A DNA stretch of 64,000 nt, taken from NCBI RefSeq assembly GCF_002251755.1, contig NZ_NOXT01000121.1:62001-126000 (forward strand). The letters are read 5' to 3'. This document shows positions 17,204 to 26,877 of this stretch, piece by piece. A program made the translations under genes and the position numbers. A model generated the notes under the pieces. The model worked only from the letters and a program-made list of their open reading frames with translations. It did no database searches and had not been told where the DNA came from. This DNA comes from Sandarakinorhabdus cyanobacteriorum (GTDB taxonomy: Bacteria; Pseudomonadota; Alphaproteobacteria; Sphingomonadales; Sphingomonadaceae). Position 1 is the stretch's first letter. Each line of letters starts with the position of its first letter.

Positions 17204-18324
17204 CCGACAACCCGCGCCCCCGCACCCCACAGCCCGGCGGCACCTATGTGCTGTGCGCCGGCGGCACCGGCGGCCACATGGTGCCGGCGCATTGCCTGGC
17301 GCTGGAACTGATGGCGCGTGGCCACGAGGTGCATCTGGTGACAGATGAGCGCGGCCTGCGCTTCCCCGGCCTGTTTCCCGGCGTCCCGGTGACCAAGGTC
17401 GATGCCGCCTCCACCGGGCGCAGCGGCTGGAAGGCGCTGCCGCAGGTGACCCTGAGCATCTGGCGCGGCCGCCAGACGGCACGCGCCCTGTTCAAGCAGA
17501 TCCGCCCGCGCGCGGTGATCGGCTTTGGCGGCTATCCGGCCCTGCCCGGCCTGTTGGCGGCCCTGTCGCTTTATCTGCCCAGCCTGATCCACGAACAGAA
17601 CGCCGTGCTCGGCCGCACCAACCGCTATCTGGCGGGCCGCGTGCGGGCCATTGCCACCAGCTTCCCCCGGGTGCGCCGGCTCGAAAAATCCTTTGAGCGC
17701 CGCGTGCATTTCATTGGCAACCCCGTCCGACCCGAAGTGCTGGCAGCCGCCGATCTGCCTTATGATGCCGAGGCCCCGCGCCTGAAGCTGCTGGTCACCG
17801 GCGGCAGCCAGGGCGCCGCCATCCTCAACAGCGTGGTGCCGGCCGCCATTGCCCTGCTGCCGGCAGAGGTGCGCGGGCTCCTGGACATCACCCACCAGGG
17901 CCGCGACGAAGACCGCGATGCCATGCTGGCCGCCTATCGCGCCGCCGGGATCGAGCCGGTGATCGCCGCCTATTTCCCCGATCTGCCCGCCGAAATGGCC
18001 TCCAGCCATATCGTCATCGCCCGGTCGGGCGCGTCGACCGTGGCCGAACTGGCGGTGATGGGCCGCCCCTCCATCCTGGTGCCGCTGCCGATTGCCACCG
18101 ATGATCACCAGGCCGACAATGCCGCCGCACTGGTCGCCGCCGGCGGCGCCCAGATGATCCGCCAACCGGATTTCACGCCGGAACGATTGGCGCAGGCCTT
18201 GACGGCGTGGCTGGCCGACCGGCAGGGGCTCGGCACAGCCGCCAGCGCGGCGCGCGCCGCCGGCCATCCGGAGGCCGCCAAGCGCCTGGCCAATCTTGTC
18301 ATCGCCACCGGATTGATCGCATGA
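17200..18324 (+). CDS. murG: Undecaprenyldiphospho-muramoylpentapeptide GlcNAc transferase MurG
   Basis: A peripheral membrane GT-B glycosyltransferase that converts lipid I to lipid II. The 374 residues have the N-terminal glycine-rich lipid-binding motif [12 protein letters not shown] near residue 23, [14 protein letters not shown], and the acceptor motif [12 protein letters not shown]. The C-terminal UDP-GlcNAc site includes [12 protein letters not shown] and [20 protein letters not shown]. It is coupled to ftsW and murC by ATGA overlaps. Confidence 0.96.
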   Translation: MTDNPRPRTPQPGGTYVLCAGGTGGHMVPAHCLALELMARGHEVHLVTDERGLRFPGLFPGVPVTKVDAASTGRSGWKALPQVTLSIWRGRQTARALFKQIRPRAVIGFGGYPALPGLLAALSLYLPSLIHEQNAVLGRTNRYLAGRVRAIATSFPRVRRLEKSFERRVHFIGNPVRPEVLAAADLPYDAEAPRLKLLVTGGSQGAAILNSVVPAAIALLPAEVRGLLDITHQGRDEDRDAMLAAYRAAGIEPVIAAYFPDLPAEMASSHIVIARSGASTVAELAVMGRPSILVPLPIATDDHQADNAAALVAAGGAQMIRQPDFTPERLAQALTAWLADRQGLGTAASAARAAGHPEAAKRLANLVIATGLIA

Positions 18325-19772
18325 GCCCACCCAACACTGCCCTTGGCGCCGCCCCCCTCGCCTTCCGCCCCGGTTTCCGCACCGATATCGGCGTCATCCA
18401 TTTTGTCGGCATCGGCGGCATCGGCATGTCGGGCATTGCCGAGGTGATGGCCAATCTGGGCTTTGCCGTGCAGGGTTCGGATGCGGCGGAATCCTATGTG
18501 GTGGAAGGCCTGCGCAAGAAGGGCATCACCGTCTTCATCGGCCAAAAGCCGGAAAATGTCGCCAACGCCGCCGTGCTGGTGATTTCCACCGCGATCAAAG
18601 CCGACAATCCGGAAGTGATGGCCGCCCGGGCCAAGCGCATCCCGGTGGTCCGCCGCGCCGAAATGCTGGCCGAACTGATGCGCCTGAAAAGCTGCGTCGC
18701 GGTCGCCGGCACCCACGGCAAGACCACCACCACCTCGATGGTCGCCACGCTGCTCGATGCCGGCGGGCTTGATCCCACGGTGATCAACGGCGGCATCATC
18801 AACTCGATCGGCTCCAACGCCCGCCTCGGCGCGTCAGACTGGATGGTGGTGGAAGCCGACGAAAGCGATGGCAGCTTCTTGCGCCTCACCGGCACGTTCG
18901 GGATCGTCACCAACATCGATCCCGAGCATCTCGATCACTGGGGCGATTTCGAAAAGGTGCGCGAAGGCTTTCGCCAGTTCGTGCACGCCGTGCCCTTCTA
19001 TGGCGCTGCCATCCTGTGCATCGATCACCCGGAGGTGCAGGCGCTGATCCCGCGCGTGTCGGATCGCCGCATCATCACCTATGGCTTTGCCGCCACCGCC
19101 GATGTGCGTGGGGCCGATGTGACACCAGTGCCGGGCGGCAACCGCTTTGCCGTGCTGGTGCGCACCCGGGATGGCCAACGCCGCATCGATGATCTGGTGC
19201 TGCCGATGCCCGGCCGCCACAATGTGCAGAACGCGCTCGCCGCCATTGCCGTCGCGCTGGAACTGGGCGTGGACGATGATGGCCTGCGCGCCGGCCTCGC
19301 CCGCTTCGGCGGGGTCAAGCGCCGCTTCACCAAGGTGGGTGAGGTGGCCGGTGCCACCATCATCGACGATTATGGTCACCACCCGGTCGAGATCAAGGCC
19401 GTGCTCGCTGCGGCGCGGGAAGGCGCCCAGGACCGCGTCATCGCCGTCGTCCAGCCACACCGTTTCACCCGCCTGCGCGATCTGATGGGCGAATTCTGCG
19501 CCGGCTTCAACGATGCCGACATGGTCTATGTCGCGCCGGTCTATGCCGCCGGCGAAGCCCCGATCCCGGGCGTTGACGCCGCCGCGCTGGCCGCCGGCCT
19601 GGTCGCCGCCGGCCACCCCAGCGCCGAGACGGTCACCGGCGCCGACAATCTGGCCGTGAAACTGGCCGGCGTGGTGCAGCCCGGCGACCAGGTGATCTGC
19701 CTGGGCGCAGGCGATATCACCAAATGGGCGGCCGGCCTGGCCGATGCGATTGCGCGGGTGAAGGCGGGATGA
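18321..19772 (+). CDS. murC: UDP-N-acetylmuramate:L-alanine ligase MurC
   Basis: The first Mur ligase, attaching L-alanine to UDP-MurNAc. The ATG at 18321, in an ATGA overlap with murG, gives 483 residues. The nucleotide-sugar domain starts [19 protein letters not shown]. The ATP loop is [11 protein letters not shown] near residue 130. [22 protein letters not shown] and the C-terminal [14 protein letters not shown] and QPHRFTRL motifs are all typical of MurC. It overlaps murB by ATGA. Confidence 0.96.
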   Translation: MSPPNTALGAAPLAFRPGFRTDIGVIHFVGIGGIGMSGIAEVMANLGFAVQGSDAAESYVVEGLRKKGITVFIGQKPENVANAAVLVISTAIKADNPEVMAARAKRIPVVRRAEMLAELMRLKSCVAVAGTHGKTTTTSMVATLLDAGGLDPTVINGGIINSIGSNARLGASDWMVVEADESDGSFLRLTGTFGIVTNIDPEHLDHWGDFEKVREGFRQFVHAVPFYGAAILCIDHPEVQALIPRVSDRRIITYGFAATADVRGADVTPVPGGNRFAVLVRTRDGQRRIDDLVLPMPGRHNVQNALAAIAVALELGVDDDGLRAGLARFGGVKRRFTKVGEVAGATIIDDYGHHPVEIKAVLAAAREGAQDRVIAVVQPHRFTRLRDLMGEFCAGFNDADMVYVAPVYAAGEAPIPGVDAAALAAGLVAAGHPSAETVTGADNLAVKLAGVVQPGDQVICLGAGDITKWAAGLADAIARVKAG

Positions 19773-20659
19773 GCCTGCTGCCCACCCCGCGCGGCAAGCT
19801 GACGGCAGCAGCGCCGCTGGCCCCGCTGGTCTGGTTCAAGGCCGGCGGTGCGGCCGACTGGCTGTTCGAGCCGGCGGACGTGGAGGATCTGTGCGCCTTT
19901 CTGGCCGCGCTCGATCCGGCCGTGCCGGTGATGGCGCTGGGTCTGGGCAGCAATCTGATCGTGCGCGATGGGGGCGTGCCGGGCGTGGTGGTGCGGCTGG
20001 GCAAGGTGTTCGGCAAGGTCCGCGCCGAGGGTGAGACACTTGTCTGCGGCGGCGGCGCCAGCGGCATCGCCGTCAGCAGCGCGGCGCGCGATGCCGGCAT
20101 TGCCGGGCTGGAATTCCTGCGCGGCATTCCCGGCACGGTGGGCGGCTTTGTGCGCATGAACGGCGGCGCCTATGGCCGCGAGGTGGCCGATGCGCTGGTG
20201 GACGTGACCATCGTCACCCGCGCTGGCTTCATCGAAACGCGCCCCGCTGCGGCGCTCGGCTACAGCTATCGCCATTCCAACCTGGCCGATGGCGAGATCG
20301 TCATCGCCGCGCGGCTGAAGGGCCAGCCCGGCGACAAGGCGGCCATCCAGGCCGAGATGGACCGCATCGCCGCCGCCCGCGAGGCCAGCCAGCCGCTGCG
20401 CACCCGCACCGGCGGCTCCACCTTCAAGAACCCGCCGGGCCTGAAGGCGTGGGAACTGGTCCACAACGCCGGCTGCCGGGGCCTTCGCGTCGGTGGCGCG
20501 GAAGTCAGCGAAAAGCATTCGAATTTCCTGATCAACAGCCACGGCGCCCGCGCCGCCGACATCGAGGCGCTGGGCGAACTGGTGCGCGCCCATGTGCTGC
20601 GTGAGCAGGGCGTGAGCCTCGAGTGGGAGATCCAGCGGGTGGGGCGGGTGAAGCCATGA
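19769..20659 (+). CDS. murB: UDP-N-acetylenolpyruvoylglucosamine reductase MurB
   Basis: A flavoenzyme that reduces UDP-GlcNAc-enolpyruvate to UDP-MurNAc with NADPH. The ATG at 19769 gives 296 residues, the length of the shorter type II MurB common in alphaproteobacteria. FAD-domain motifs are [29 protein letters not shown] and [13 protein letters not shown]. The C-terminal substrate domain has [11 protein letters not shown] with the proton-donor serine and [11 protein letters not shown]. It is coupled to murC and ddl through ATGA overlaps. Confidence 0.95.
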   Translation: MSLLPTPRGKLTAAAPLAPLVWFKAGGAADWLFEPADVEDLCAFLAALDPAVPVMALGLGSNLIVRDGGVPGVVVRLGKVFGKVRAEGETLVCGGGASGIAVSSAARDAGIAGLEFLRGIPGTVGGFVRMNGGAYGREVADALVDVTIVTRAGFIETRPAAALGYSYRHSNLADGEIVIAARLKGQPGDKAAIQAEMDRIAAAREASQPLRTRTGGSTFKNPPGLKAWELVHNAGCRGLRVGGAEVSEKHSNFLINSHGARAADIEALGELVRAHVLREQGVSLEWEIQRVGRVKP

Positions 20660-21585
20660 AGGTCGCAGTCCTCATGGGCGGCTGGTCCGCCGAGCGCGAG
20701 GTGTCGCTCACCTCCGGGCGCGGTATTGCCGATGCCTGCCGCAGCCTTGGCCATGACGTGATCGAGATCGACATGGGCCGCAACCTTGCCCAGCAACTGC
20801 TCAGCGCCGCGCCCGACGTGGTGTTCAATGCCCTGCACGGCACCCCCGGCGAAGATGGCAGCGTGCAGGGCGTTATGGACCTGCTCGGCATCCCCTATAC
20901 CCACAGCGGCCTCACCACCTCGGCCATCGCCATCGACAAGGAATTGACCAAGAAGATCCTGGTGCCGGCCGGCATCCCGATGCCGCAGGGCCGCATCGTC
21001 GCCAGCGAAACCCTCTTCGAAGCCGATCCCCTGCCCCGCCCCTATGTGCTCAAACCGGTCAACGAAGGCTCCAGCGTTGGCGTCGCCATTGTCACGAACA
21101 ACAGCAACCATGGCCAGCCCATCCGCCGTGACGTGCCGGGCCCCTGGGCCGAATTCCCGACCCTGCTCGCCGAACCCTTCATCGCCGGTAAGGAACTCAC
21201 TGTCGCAGTGCTGGGCGATGAGGCGCTGGCGGTGACGGAATTGAAACCGGTTTCGGGTTTCTATGACTATGATGCGAAATACACCGATGGGGTGACCGTG
21301 CACGAGTGCCCCGCCCAACTGCCCGCCGACGTGGAGGCCGCAGCCCTCGCCCATGCGCTGGCCGCGCACCGGGCGCTGGGTTGCCGCGGCACCAGCCGCA
21401 GCGATTTCCGCTGGGATCCGGATCAGGGCCTGGCCGGGCTGTTCCTGCTGGAGGTGAACACCCAGCCGGGGATGACGCCATTGAGCCTGGTGCCGGAACA
21501 GGCAAAATATCGCGGCATCAGCTATGAACAGCTGGTGCAGCGCCTGATCGACACGGCGATCGCCGATCATGGGAGGGCCGCATGA
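20656..21585 (+). CDS. ddl: D-alanine:D-alanine ligase
   Basis: An ATP-grasp ligase that makes the D-Ala-D-Ala dipeptide used by MurF. The 309 residues from the ATG at 20656 begin [21 protein letters not shown], with the substrate-binding glutamate and serine. The motifs ALHGTPGEDGSVQG, the lid sequence KPVNEGSSVGVAIV, and the metal/ATP-site LLEVNTQPGMTPLSLVPEQA are intact. It resembles the DdlB form typical of dcw clusters. The start overlaps murB and the stop overlaps ftsQ, both as ATGA. Confidence 0.95.
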   Translation: MKVAVLMGGWSAEREVSLTSGRGIADACRSLGHDVIEIDMGRNLAQQLLSAAPDVVFNALHGTPGEDGSVQGVMDLLGIPYTHSGLTTSAIAIDKELTKKILVPAGIPMPQGRIVASETLFEADPLPRPYVLKPVNEGSSVGVAIVTNNSNHGQPIRRDVPGPWAEFPTLLAEPFIAGKELTVAVLGDEALAVTELKPVSGFYDYDAKYTDGVTVHECPAQLPADVEAAALAHALAAHRALGCRGTSRSDFRWDPDQGLAGLFLLEVNTQPGMTPLSLVPEQAKYRGISYEQLVQRLIDTAIADHGRAA

Positions 21586-22460
21586 CCGCAGCGGTGCTGA
21601 AGCGCGGCGCTCCGCCGCCCAAGCGTGCGCGCAGCAAGGCGACAAGCCCCGCCAATGCCCGCCCGCCCGTCACCCGCCGACAGCTGCTGCTCGGCCTGGG
21701 CGGCCTGTGTGCGGTGGCGCTCGCCGTCATGATCCTGATGGGCGTGCCCCAGCGCATCTGGGCCGGTTTCGTGGAATGGACCGCGGCGCGCGGCTGGGAA
21801 GTGCGTCACGTTGAATTGACCGGCGCGCGCGAGCAGAACCGCCTCGCCATCTACAATGCCGTTCTCAACGGCCCCAGCAACGCCATGCTCGACACCGATC
21901 TTGATGATGTGCGCACCAGGCTGCGCGCCCTGCCGTGGATTGCCGATGCCAGCGTGCAACGCCGCCTGCCCGACACGCTGGTGATCGAGGTGACCGAACG
22001 CAAGCCGGTGGCGCTCTGGCAGCTGCACGGCCAACTGGCAGCCATCGACATCAGCGGCCGGGTGCTGGCCCGCGACCGGCTGGAACGCTGGAATGATCTG
22101 CCCATCCTGGTCGGCCCCGGCGCCAATGCCCGCGTGCGCGACGCGCTGGAGCTGATTGCCGCCACCCCGCTGGGCCGCGACATGTTCGCCGCCACGCTGG
22201 TCGGTGGTCGCCGCTGGGATCTGCGCTTCAAGAGCGGCGAGGTGCTGGCCCTGCCCGATCAGCCGGGCCAGGCCCGCGCTGCGTTGGCCAGCTTTGCCCG
22301 GCTTGATGCCAAGGGGCCCGACCGGCTGCTCGGCGGCCGTTTCACCCGGTTCGACATGCGCCTGCCCGGCCGCATGATCGTGGCCGGCCCGGCTGTCGCG
22401 GAAAGCCTGGCCGCCGCCGAAAAGGCCCGCCGCGCCGCGGCCCAGGCCCAGGCCATCTGA
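21582..22460 (+). CDS. ftsQ: Cell division protein FtsQ
   Basis: A bitopic divisome protein that recruits FtsL/FtsB. The 292 residues have a basic cytoplasmic N-terminus (KRGAPPPKRARSKA), one membrane segment (LLLGLGGLCAVALAVMILMG) around residues 35-55, and a periplasmic POTRA domain (VRHVELTGAREQNRLAIYNAV, LPWIADASVQRRLPDTLVI) followed by the FtsQ beta domain (RKPVALWQLHGQLAAID). It starts in an ATGA overlap with ddl, and ftsA follows after 13 bases. Confidence 0.93.
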   Translation: MTAAVLKRGAPPPKRARSKATSPANARPPVTRRQLLLGLGGLCAVALAVMILMGVPQRIWAGFVEWTAARGWEVRHVELTGAREQNRLAIYNAVLNGPSNAMLDTDLDDVRTRLRALPWIADASVQRRLPDTLVIEVTERKPVALWQLHGQLAAIDISGRVLARDRLERWNDLPILVGPGANARVRDALELIAATPLGRDMFAATLVGGRRWDLRFKSGEVLALPDQPGQARAALASFARLDAKGPDRLLGGRFTRFDMRLPGRMIVAGPAVAESLAAAEKARRAAAQAQAI

Positions 22461-22473
22461 GGGACACGCCGCC

Positions 22474-23754
22474 ATGCCCCCCCGCATCCCACTCCCCACC
22501 GCGCTCGGCCGCAGCCAGGCGGAACGCACGGTTGCCGTGCTCGACGTTGGCACGTCGAAGGTCGCGGCGCTGATTGCGCTGGTTGGCGGTGAAGGCGAGC
22601 CGCGCGTGATCGGCAGCGGGCAAAAGCCCTGCACCGGCCTCAGGCGCGCCACCGTCACCGATTTCGACAAGACCGAAATGGCTATCCGCGGCGCCATGGA
22701 CCAGGCCGAACGCGCCGCTGGCATCCAGGTTGAAAGCGTCGTGGCCAGCTTTGCCGCGGGCAATCTGTCAAGCAGCATGGCCTCGACCGAGATCGACATC
22801 GCCGGCGCCAGCATCACCCCGACCGACATGGTGACCCTGCGCCAGGCCGGCCGCGCCGCCATTGATCCCAAGGGCCGCAGCATCATCCATGCGCTGCCGG
22901 CGCTCTATGTCCTCGATGGCCTGCCCGGCGTCGAAAGCCCGCTCGGCTTGCATGCCGATCGGCTGGGCATGGATATCCATGTCGTCGCCGCCGACACGCC
23001 GGCGATCCTCAACTTCGGCCGTGCCGTCGGCCAGGCGCATCTGGGCGTCTCGTCCCTGGTGGCAACCCCGCTCGCCGCCGGCCTGGCCGTGCTCGATGCC
23101 GAAGAACGCGACATCGGCGTCGCCCTGATCGACATTGGCGCCGGCATCACCAGCATCGCCGTCTATCGCTTCGGCATTCCGGTGGGTGTCGCCACCGTGC
23201 CAATGGGCAGTGCCGACATCACCGATGATATCGCCGCCGCCTTCGCCACCCGCCGCAGCCATGCGGAACGGCTGAAAACCTTCGACGGTGCCGCCGTCGC
23301 CACCACCCGCGACCAGACCGATCCGGTGATCATCCCGCCGATGGTGGACGATGGCAGCGTGGAGCCGATCAAGGTGCCGCGCGCCCAGCTGGTTGGCGTC
23401 ATCCGCACCCGGCTCGACATGCTGTTCGGCGAAATCGCCGCCGCGCTGTCGGCGCTGGGCTTTGTCGGCCCGCAGGCGCGGCGGGTTGTCCTCACCGGCG
23501 GCGGTGCCGATCTGCGGTCCATCGGCGAATATGCCGGCACGTATTTGCGCTGCAATGTCCGCATCGGCCGGCCGCGCGGCCTGGCGGGCCTGCCGGTGGC
23601 CCAGGAAGGCCCGGCCTTTGCCGCGCTCGCTGGCCTGGTGCTGTTTGCCGGGGCCGACAATGGCGATGTCTGGCACCAGCCGCAGTCGAGCGAGAGCGCT
23701 GCGCCAAAGCGGGGCTTGACCGGCGTCATCGAAAAACTGTGGGGAAGTCTGTGA
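22474..23754 (+). CDS. ftsA: Cell division protein FtsA
   Basis: An actin-fold ATPase that tethers FtsZ to the membrane. The 426 residues show the phosphate-1 loop in VAVLDVGTSKVAALIA, the SHS2 (1C) domain after about residue 85, the phosphate-2 region VALIDIGAGITSIAVYRFG and the adenosine-site VVLTGGGADLRSIGEYAG. A C-terminal amphipathic helix (GVIEKLWGSL), the membrane-targeting sequence, ends the protein. The ATG at 22474 follows a GAGGGA ribosome site. The ftsZ start lies 59 bases downstream. Confidence 0.95.
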   Translation: MPPRIPLPTALGRSQAERTVAVLDVGTSKVAALIALVGGEGEPRVIGSGQKPCTGLRRATVTDFDKTEMAIRGAMDQAERAAGIQVESVVASFAAGNLSSSMASTEIDIAGASITPTDMVTLRQAGRAAIDPKGRSIIHALPALYVLDGLPGVESPLGLHADRLGMDIHVVAADTPAILNFGRAVGQAHLGVSSLVATPLAAGLAVLDAEERDIGVALIDIGAGITSIAVYRFGIPVGVATVPMGSADITDDIAAAFATRRSHAERLKTFDGAAVATTRDQTDPVIIPPMVDDGSVEPIKVPRAQLVGVIRTRLDMLFGEIAAALSALGFVGPQARRVVLTGGGADLRSIGEYAGTYLRCNVRIGRPRGLAGLPVAQEGPAFAALAGLVLFAGADNGDVWHQPQSSESAAPKRGLTGVIEKLWGSL

Positions 23755-23755
23755 A

Positions 23756-23773
23756 GACTCTTTCCCCCGATTC
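23756..23773. promoter_or_regulatory. Two adjacent GANTC (CcrM) sites upstream of ftsZ
   Basis: GACTC at 23756-23760, inside the last codons of ftsA region, and GATTC at 23769-23773 lie 41-58 bases upstream of the ftsZ start. In alphaproteobacteria GANTC is the CcrM adenine-methylation site and can control cell-cycle promoters through GcrA. Confidence 0.4.
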
Positions 23774-23813
23774 GCGCATCATCTAGTATGCCCACAATCT
23801 CGGGAGACACGAC

Positions 23814-25340
23814 ATGCTGGAATTCGCCAAGCCGGAACTGACCGAACTCAAGCCGCGCATTGCCGTGGTGGGCGTGGGCGGCGCCGGCTGCAATGCCGTG
23901 GCCAACATGATCGAGGCGGAATTGATGGGCGTCGAGTTCATCGTCGCCAACACCGATGCCCAGCAGCTGGCGATGAGCAAGGCAGCCACCCGCATCCAGC
24001 TCGGCATGAAAATCACCCAAGGCCTGGGCGCCGGCGCCCGTCCGGAGATCGGCCGCGCCGCTGCCGAGGAAACGCTTGATCAGCTCGAAACCGCGCTGGA
24101 TGGCGCCCACATGTGCTTCATCGCCGCCGGCATGGGCGGCGGCACCGGCACCGGCGCCGCCCCGGTCGTGGCCCGCGCCGCCCGCGAAAAGGGCATCCTG
24201 ACCGTTGGTGTCGTCACCAAGCCGTTCAGCTTTGAAGGCAGCAAGCGCATGAAGGCGGCCGAGGAAGGCATTGCCGAGCTGCAGAAGCATGTCGACACGC
24301 TGATCATCATCCCGAACCAGAATCTCTTCCTGATCGCCAACGCCAACACCACCTTCAAGGATGCGTTCGCGATGGCCGATCAGGTGCTGCACCAGGGCGT
24401 GCGTGGCATCACCGATCTGATGATCATGCCCGGCCTGATCAACCTCGACTTTGCCGACATCCGCACCGTGATGAGCGAGATGGGCAAGGCCATGATGGGC
24501 ACCGGCGAAGCCACCGGCGACGGCCGCGCCATCGAAGCGGCGCAAAAGGCCATCGCCAACCCGCTGCTCGACGAAGTCTCCATGCGCGGCGCCAAGGGCG
24601 TGATCATCAACATCACCGGCGGCGACGACCTGAAGCTGATGGAAGTCGACGAAGCCGCCTCCTACATCCGCGACATGGTCGATACCGATGCCAACATCAT
24701 CGTTGGCAGCGCCTTCAACCGCGATCTGGATGGCGTGATGCGGGTGAGCGTGGTGGCCACCGGCATCGACGCCGCCGCCAAACCGATGCCGGTCACCGCG
24801 CCGGCCAAGAAGACCAACGGCGCCGCCTTCCTGGCCCAGCCCAGCATCTTCTCTGCCCCGCCGCCATCGGGTGGTGGTGAACCCGCACCGGTCGAAACCA
24901 CGCCGGAACCCGCCGTGGCGGCCGCCCCGGTGGCACCGGTTGCCCTGGCGCTCGACCTGCCGGTGGCGGAATCGGCCATCGCCCGCGTGCTCGACACCGT
25001 GGAACAGACGCCTGAGCCCGTCGCCGAAGCCGAAGAGGATGACGCCATCGATCTGGCCGATGCGGAGCAGGTGGATGAGCCCGCTCCCGCCAATTTCACC
25101 TTCACCCCGGTCGTGCCGCCGGCCGCACCCGCGCCGGTGGCTGGCCCCGCCGCCGATCCGGTGCCGGAACCGGTCGCAGCCGCGCCGGAACGCCCGCTCA
25201 CCCTGTTCGAACGCATGATGGGCATGAGCCGCAAGCCGCGCACGCCCGAGCCGCCGCAGAATCTGGCGCCGACGCCGGTCGCGCCTGCTGCCAGCGATGA
25301 TGACGTGCCGGGCTTCATGCGCCGTCAGGTCAACCGCTAA
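23814..25340 (+). CDS. ftsZ: Cell division protein FtsZ
   Basis: The tubulin-like GTPase that forms the division ring. The 508 residues contain a core GTPase domain (residues about 1-320) with [14 protein letters not shown], the tubulin signature [11 protein letters not shown] near residue 105, and NADxxxL-type [11 protein letters not shown]. An unusually long Ala/Pro/Glu-rich linker of about 170 residues follows. The conserved C-terminal peptide is [11 protein letters not shown], which binds FtsA. The ATG at 23814 has a CGGGAGA ribosome site. It is the last gene of the dcw operon, with a strong terminator 20 bases downstream. Confidence 0.97.
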   Translation: MLEFAKPELTELKPRIAVVGVGGAGCNAVANMIEAELMGVEFIVANTDAQQLAMSKAATRIQLGMKITQGLGAGARPEIGRAAAEETLDQLETALDGAHMCFIAAGMGGGTGTGAAPVVARAAREKGILTVGVVTKPFSFEGSKRMKAAEEGIAELQKHVDTLIIIPNQNLFLIANANTTFKDAFAMADQVLHQGVRGITDLMIMPGLINLDFADIRTVMSEMGKAMMGTGEATGDGRAIEAAQKAIANPLLDEVSMRGAKGVIINITGGDDLKLMEVDEAASYIRDMVDTDANIIVGSAFNRDLDGVMRVSVVATGIDAAAKPMPVTAPAKKTNGAAFLAQPSIFSAPPPSGGGEPAPVETTPEPAVAAAPVAPVALALDLPVAESAIARVLDTVEQTPEPVAEAEEDDAIDLADAEQVDEPAPANFTFTPVVPPAAPAPVAGPAADPVPEPVAAAPERPLTLFERMMGMSRKPRTPEPPQNLAPTPVAPAASDDDVPGFMRRQVNR

Positions 25341-25360
25341 GACGCCGTCCGGCGAAGATC

Positions 25361-25397
25361 ACGGGCCCGGCTGGCAGCAGCCGGGCCCGTTTCGTTT
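25361..25397 (+). terminator. Rho-independent terminator after ftsZ
   Basis: A perfect 13-bp stem (ACGGGCCCGGCTG and its complement) with a GCAG tetraloop is followed by TTCGTTT. It ends the dcw operon. Confidence 0.9.
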
Positions 25398-25443
25398 GAG
25401 GCGCTGGACGGGGGAAATGCCCAGACTGGCACGTTGAGCCTGC

Positions 25444-26877
25444 ATGAGCATCGCTGCCATCGCCCTCAACCGCTTCGGCCTCGGCGCCCGCCCCGATGCG
25501 ACGGCGCCAGCTGATCCCCGGGCCTGGCTGATCGCCCAGTTCAGCGCCTTTGAACCGCGCCCGGCGATCATCGCCGCCCTGCCCGATGCCGCGGCGATGA
25601 CGGCGCAATATCGGGACAATCTGCGCCAACTGCGCCAGGTTGGCATCGGCGGCATTCCGCGCCAGCCCGGCGATCCCGAACCCCCCAAAGGTGCCGAGGC
25701 CCAGGCGCTGGCCGAAGCCCAGCAGAAGGCCAGGCGCGAAGCCTTCCGTGCCGCCTATGCCGGCCAGGTGCGCGCCCGGCTGGCCCTGGCGCTGGCCAGT
25801 CACGCCCCCTTTGCCGAGCGGCTGGTGCATTTCTGGTCCAACCATTTCGCCATTTCGACCGACAAGCTGGCCACCGCCACCATGGGCGGCCCGCACGAAT
25901 TCGAAGCCATCCGCCCCCACATCGCTGGCCGGTTCAGCGATCTGCTGCTGGCCGTCACCCGCCATCCGGCCATGATGTTCTATCTGGATCAGGCGCAATC
26001 GGTGGGCCCGGGCAGCCTGCTGGCCGAGGTGGCGCGCCGCCGCAACGCCCCCCGCCAGCCCGGGCTCAACGAAAATCTGGCGCGGGAAATCCTGGAACTG
26101 CACACGCTGGGCGCCGGCCATTATACGCAGGCCGATGTCGCCGGTCTGGCGCGCGCCCTCACCGGCTGGTCAATCGGCGGCTTCGTGCGGCGGCCCTTGG
26201 GGCTGGATGCGCCGCCCGGCCAATTCATCTTCCAGCCGGCCTGGCACGAACCGGGGCGGGTGACCGTGGCCGGCAAGACCTATGCCCAGGATGGCGAAGC
26301 CCAGGCCCGCGCCATCCTCGACGATCTCGCGCTTCACCCGCAGACCGCCCGTCACCTTGCCACCAAGCTGGCGCGCCACTTCATCAACGATGATCCCCCG
26401 CCGCACCTCGTGGGCCGGCTTGCTGCCACCTATCTGGCCAATGGCGGTGCGCTGCTGCCCGTCTATCAGGCGCTGATCACCGCGCCCGAAGCCTGGGCCA
26501 CGCCGCTCGCCAAGTTCAAGAACCCGTGGGACTGGACGGTTTCGGCCATGCGGGCGCTCGGCCTCAATGATGCCCCCGGCAACGCCCGCATCGCGCCAAT
26601 GCTCAACGAGTTGGGCCAGCCGATCTGGCGACCGGGATCACCGGCCGGCTGGCCCGATGCCGCCAGCCGCTGGGCCGCGCCCGATGCGCTGCTGCGCCGG
26701 GTGGAGGTGGCTGGCCGGTTGGCCAGTCTGGCCCCAGCGGCCGATCCGCGCGCCCTCGCCGCCCGCGTGCTGCCCGGCGTGCTGTCCGCCACCACCGCCA
26801 CCGCCATCGCCCGCGCCGAAAGCCCGGCCGAAGGCATGGCGCTGTTGCTGGTCTCGCCGGAGTTTCTGCGCCGATGA
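25444..26877 (+). CDS. DUF1800 family protein
   Basis: A 477-residue protein of the DUF1800 family, recognised from the N-terminal NRFGLGARP, the VHFWSNHFAIS segment, the QPGLNENLAREILELHTLGAG motif and the ATKLARHFINDDPP stretch. The function is unknown. DUF1800 genes very often sit next to DUF1501 genes, as here, where the two overlap by ATGA. No clear signal peptide is seen in this copy, while the partner carries one, so the pair may act at or across the inner membrane. Confidence 0.88.
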   Translation: MSIAAIALNRFGLGARPDATAPADPRAWLIAQFSAFEPRPAIIAALPDAAAMTAQYRDNLRQLRQVGIGGIPRQPGDPEPPKGAEAQALAEAQQKARREAFRAAYAGQVRARLALALASHAPFAERLVHFWSNHFAISTDKLATATMGGPHEFEAIRPHIAGRFSDLLLAVTRHPAMMFYLDQAQSVGPGSLLAEVARRRNAPRQPGLNENLAREILELHTLGAGHYTQADVAGLARALTGWSIGGFVRRPLGLDAPPGQFIFQPAWHEPGRVTVAGKTYAQDGEAQARAILDDLALHPQTARHLATKLARHFINDDPPPHLVGRLAATYLANGGALLPVYQALITAPEAWATPLAKFKNPWDWTVSAMRALGLNDAPGNARIAPMLNELGQPIWRPGSPAGWPDAASRWAAPDALLRRVEVAGRLASLAPAADPRALAARVLPGVLSATTATAIARAESPAEGMALLLVSPEFLRR

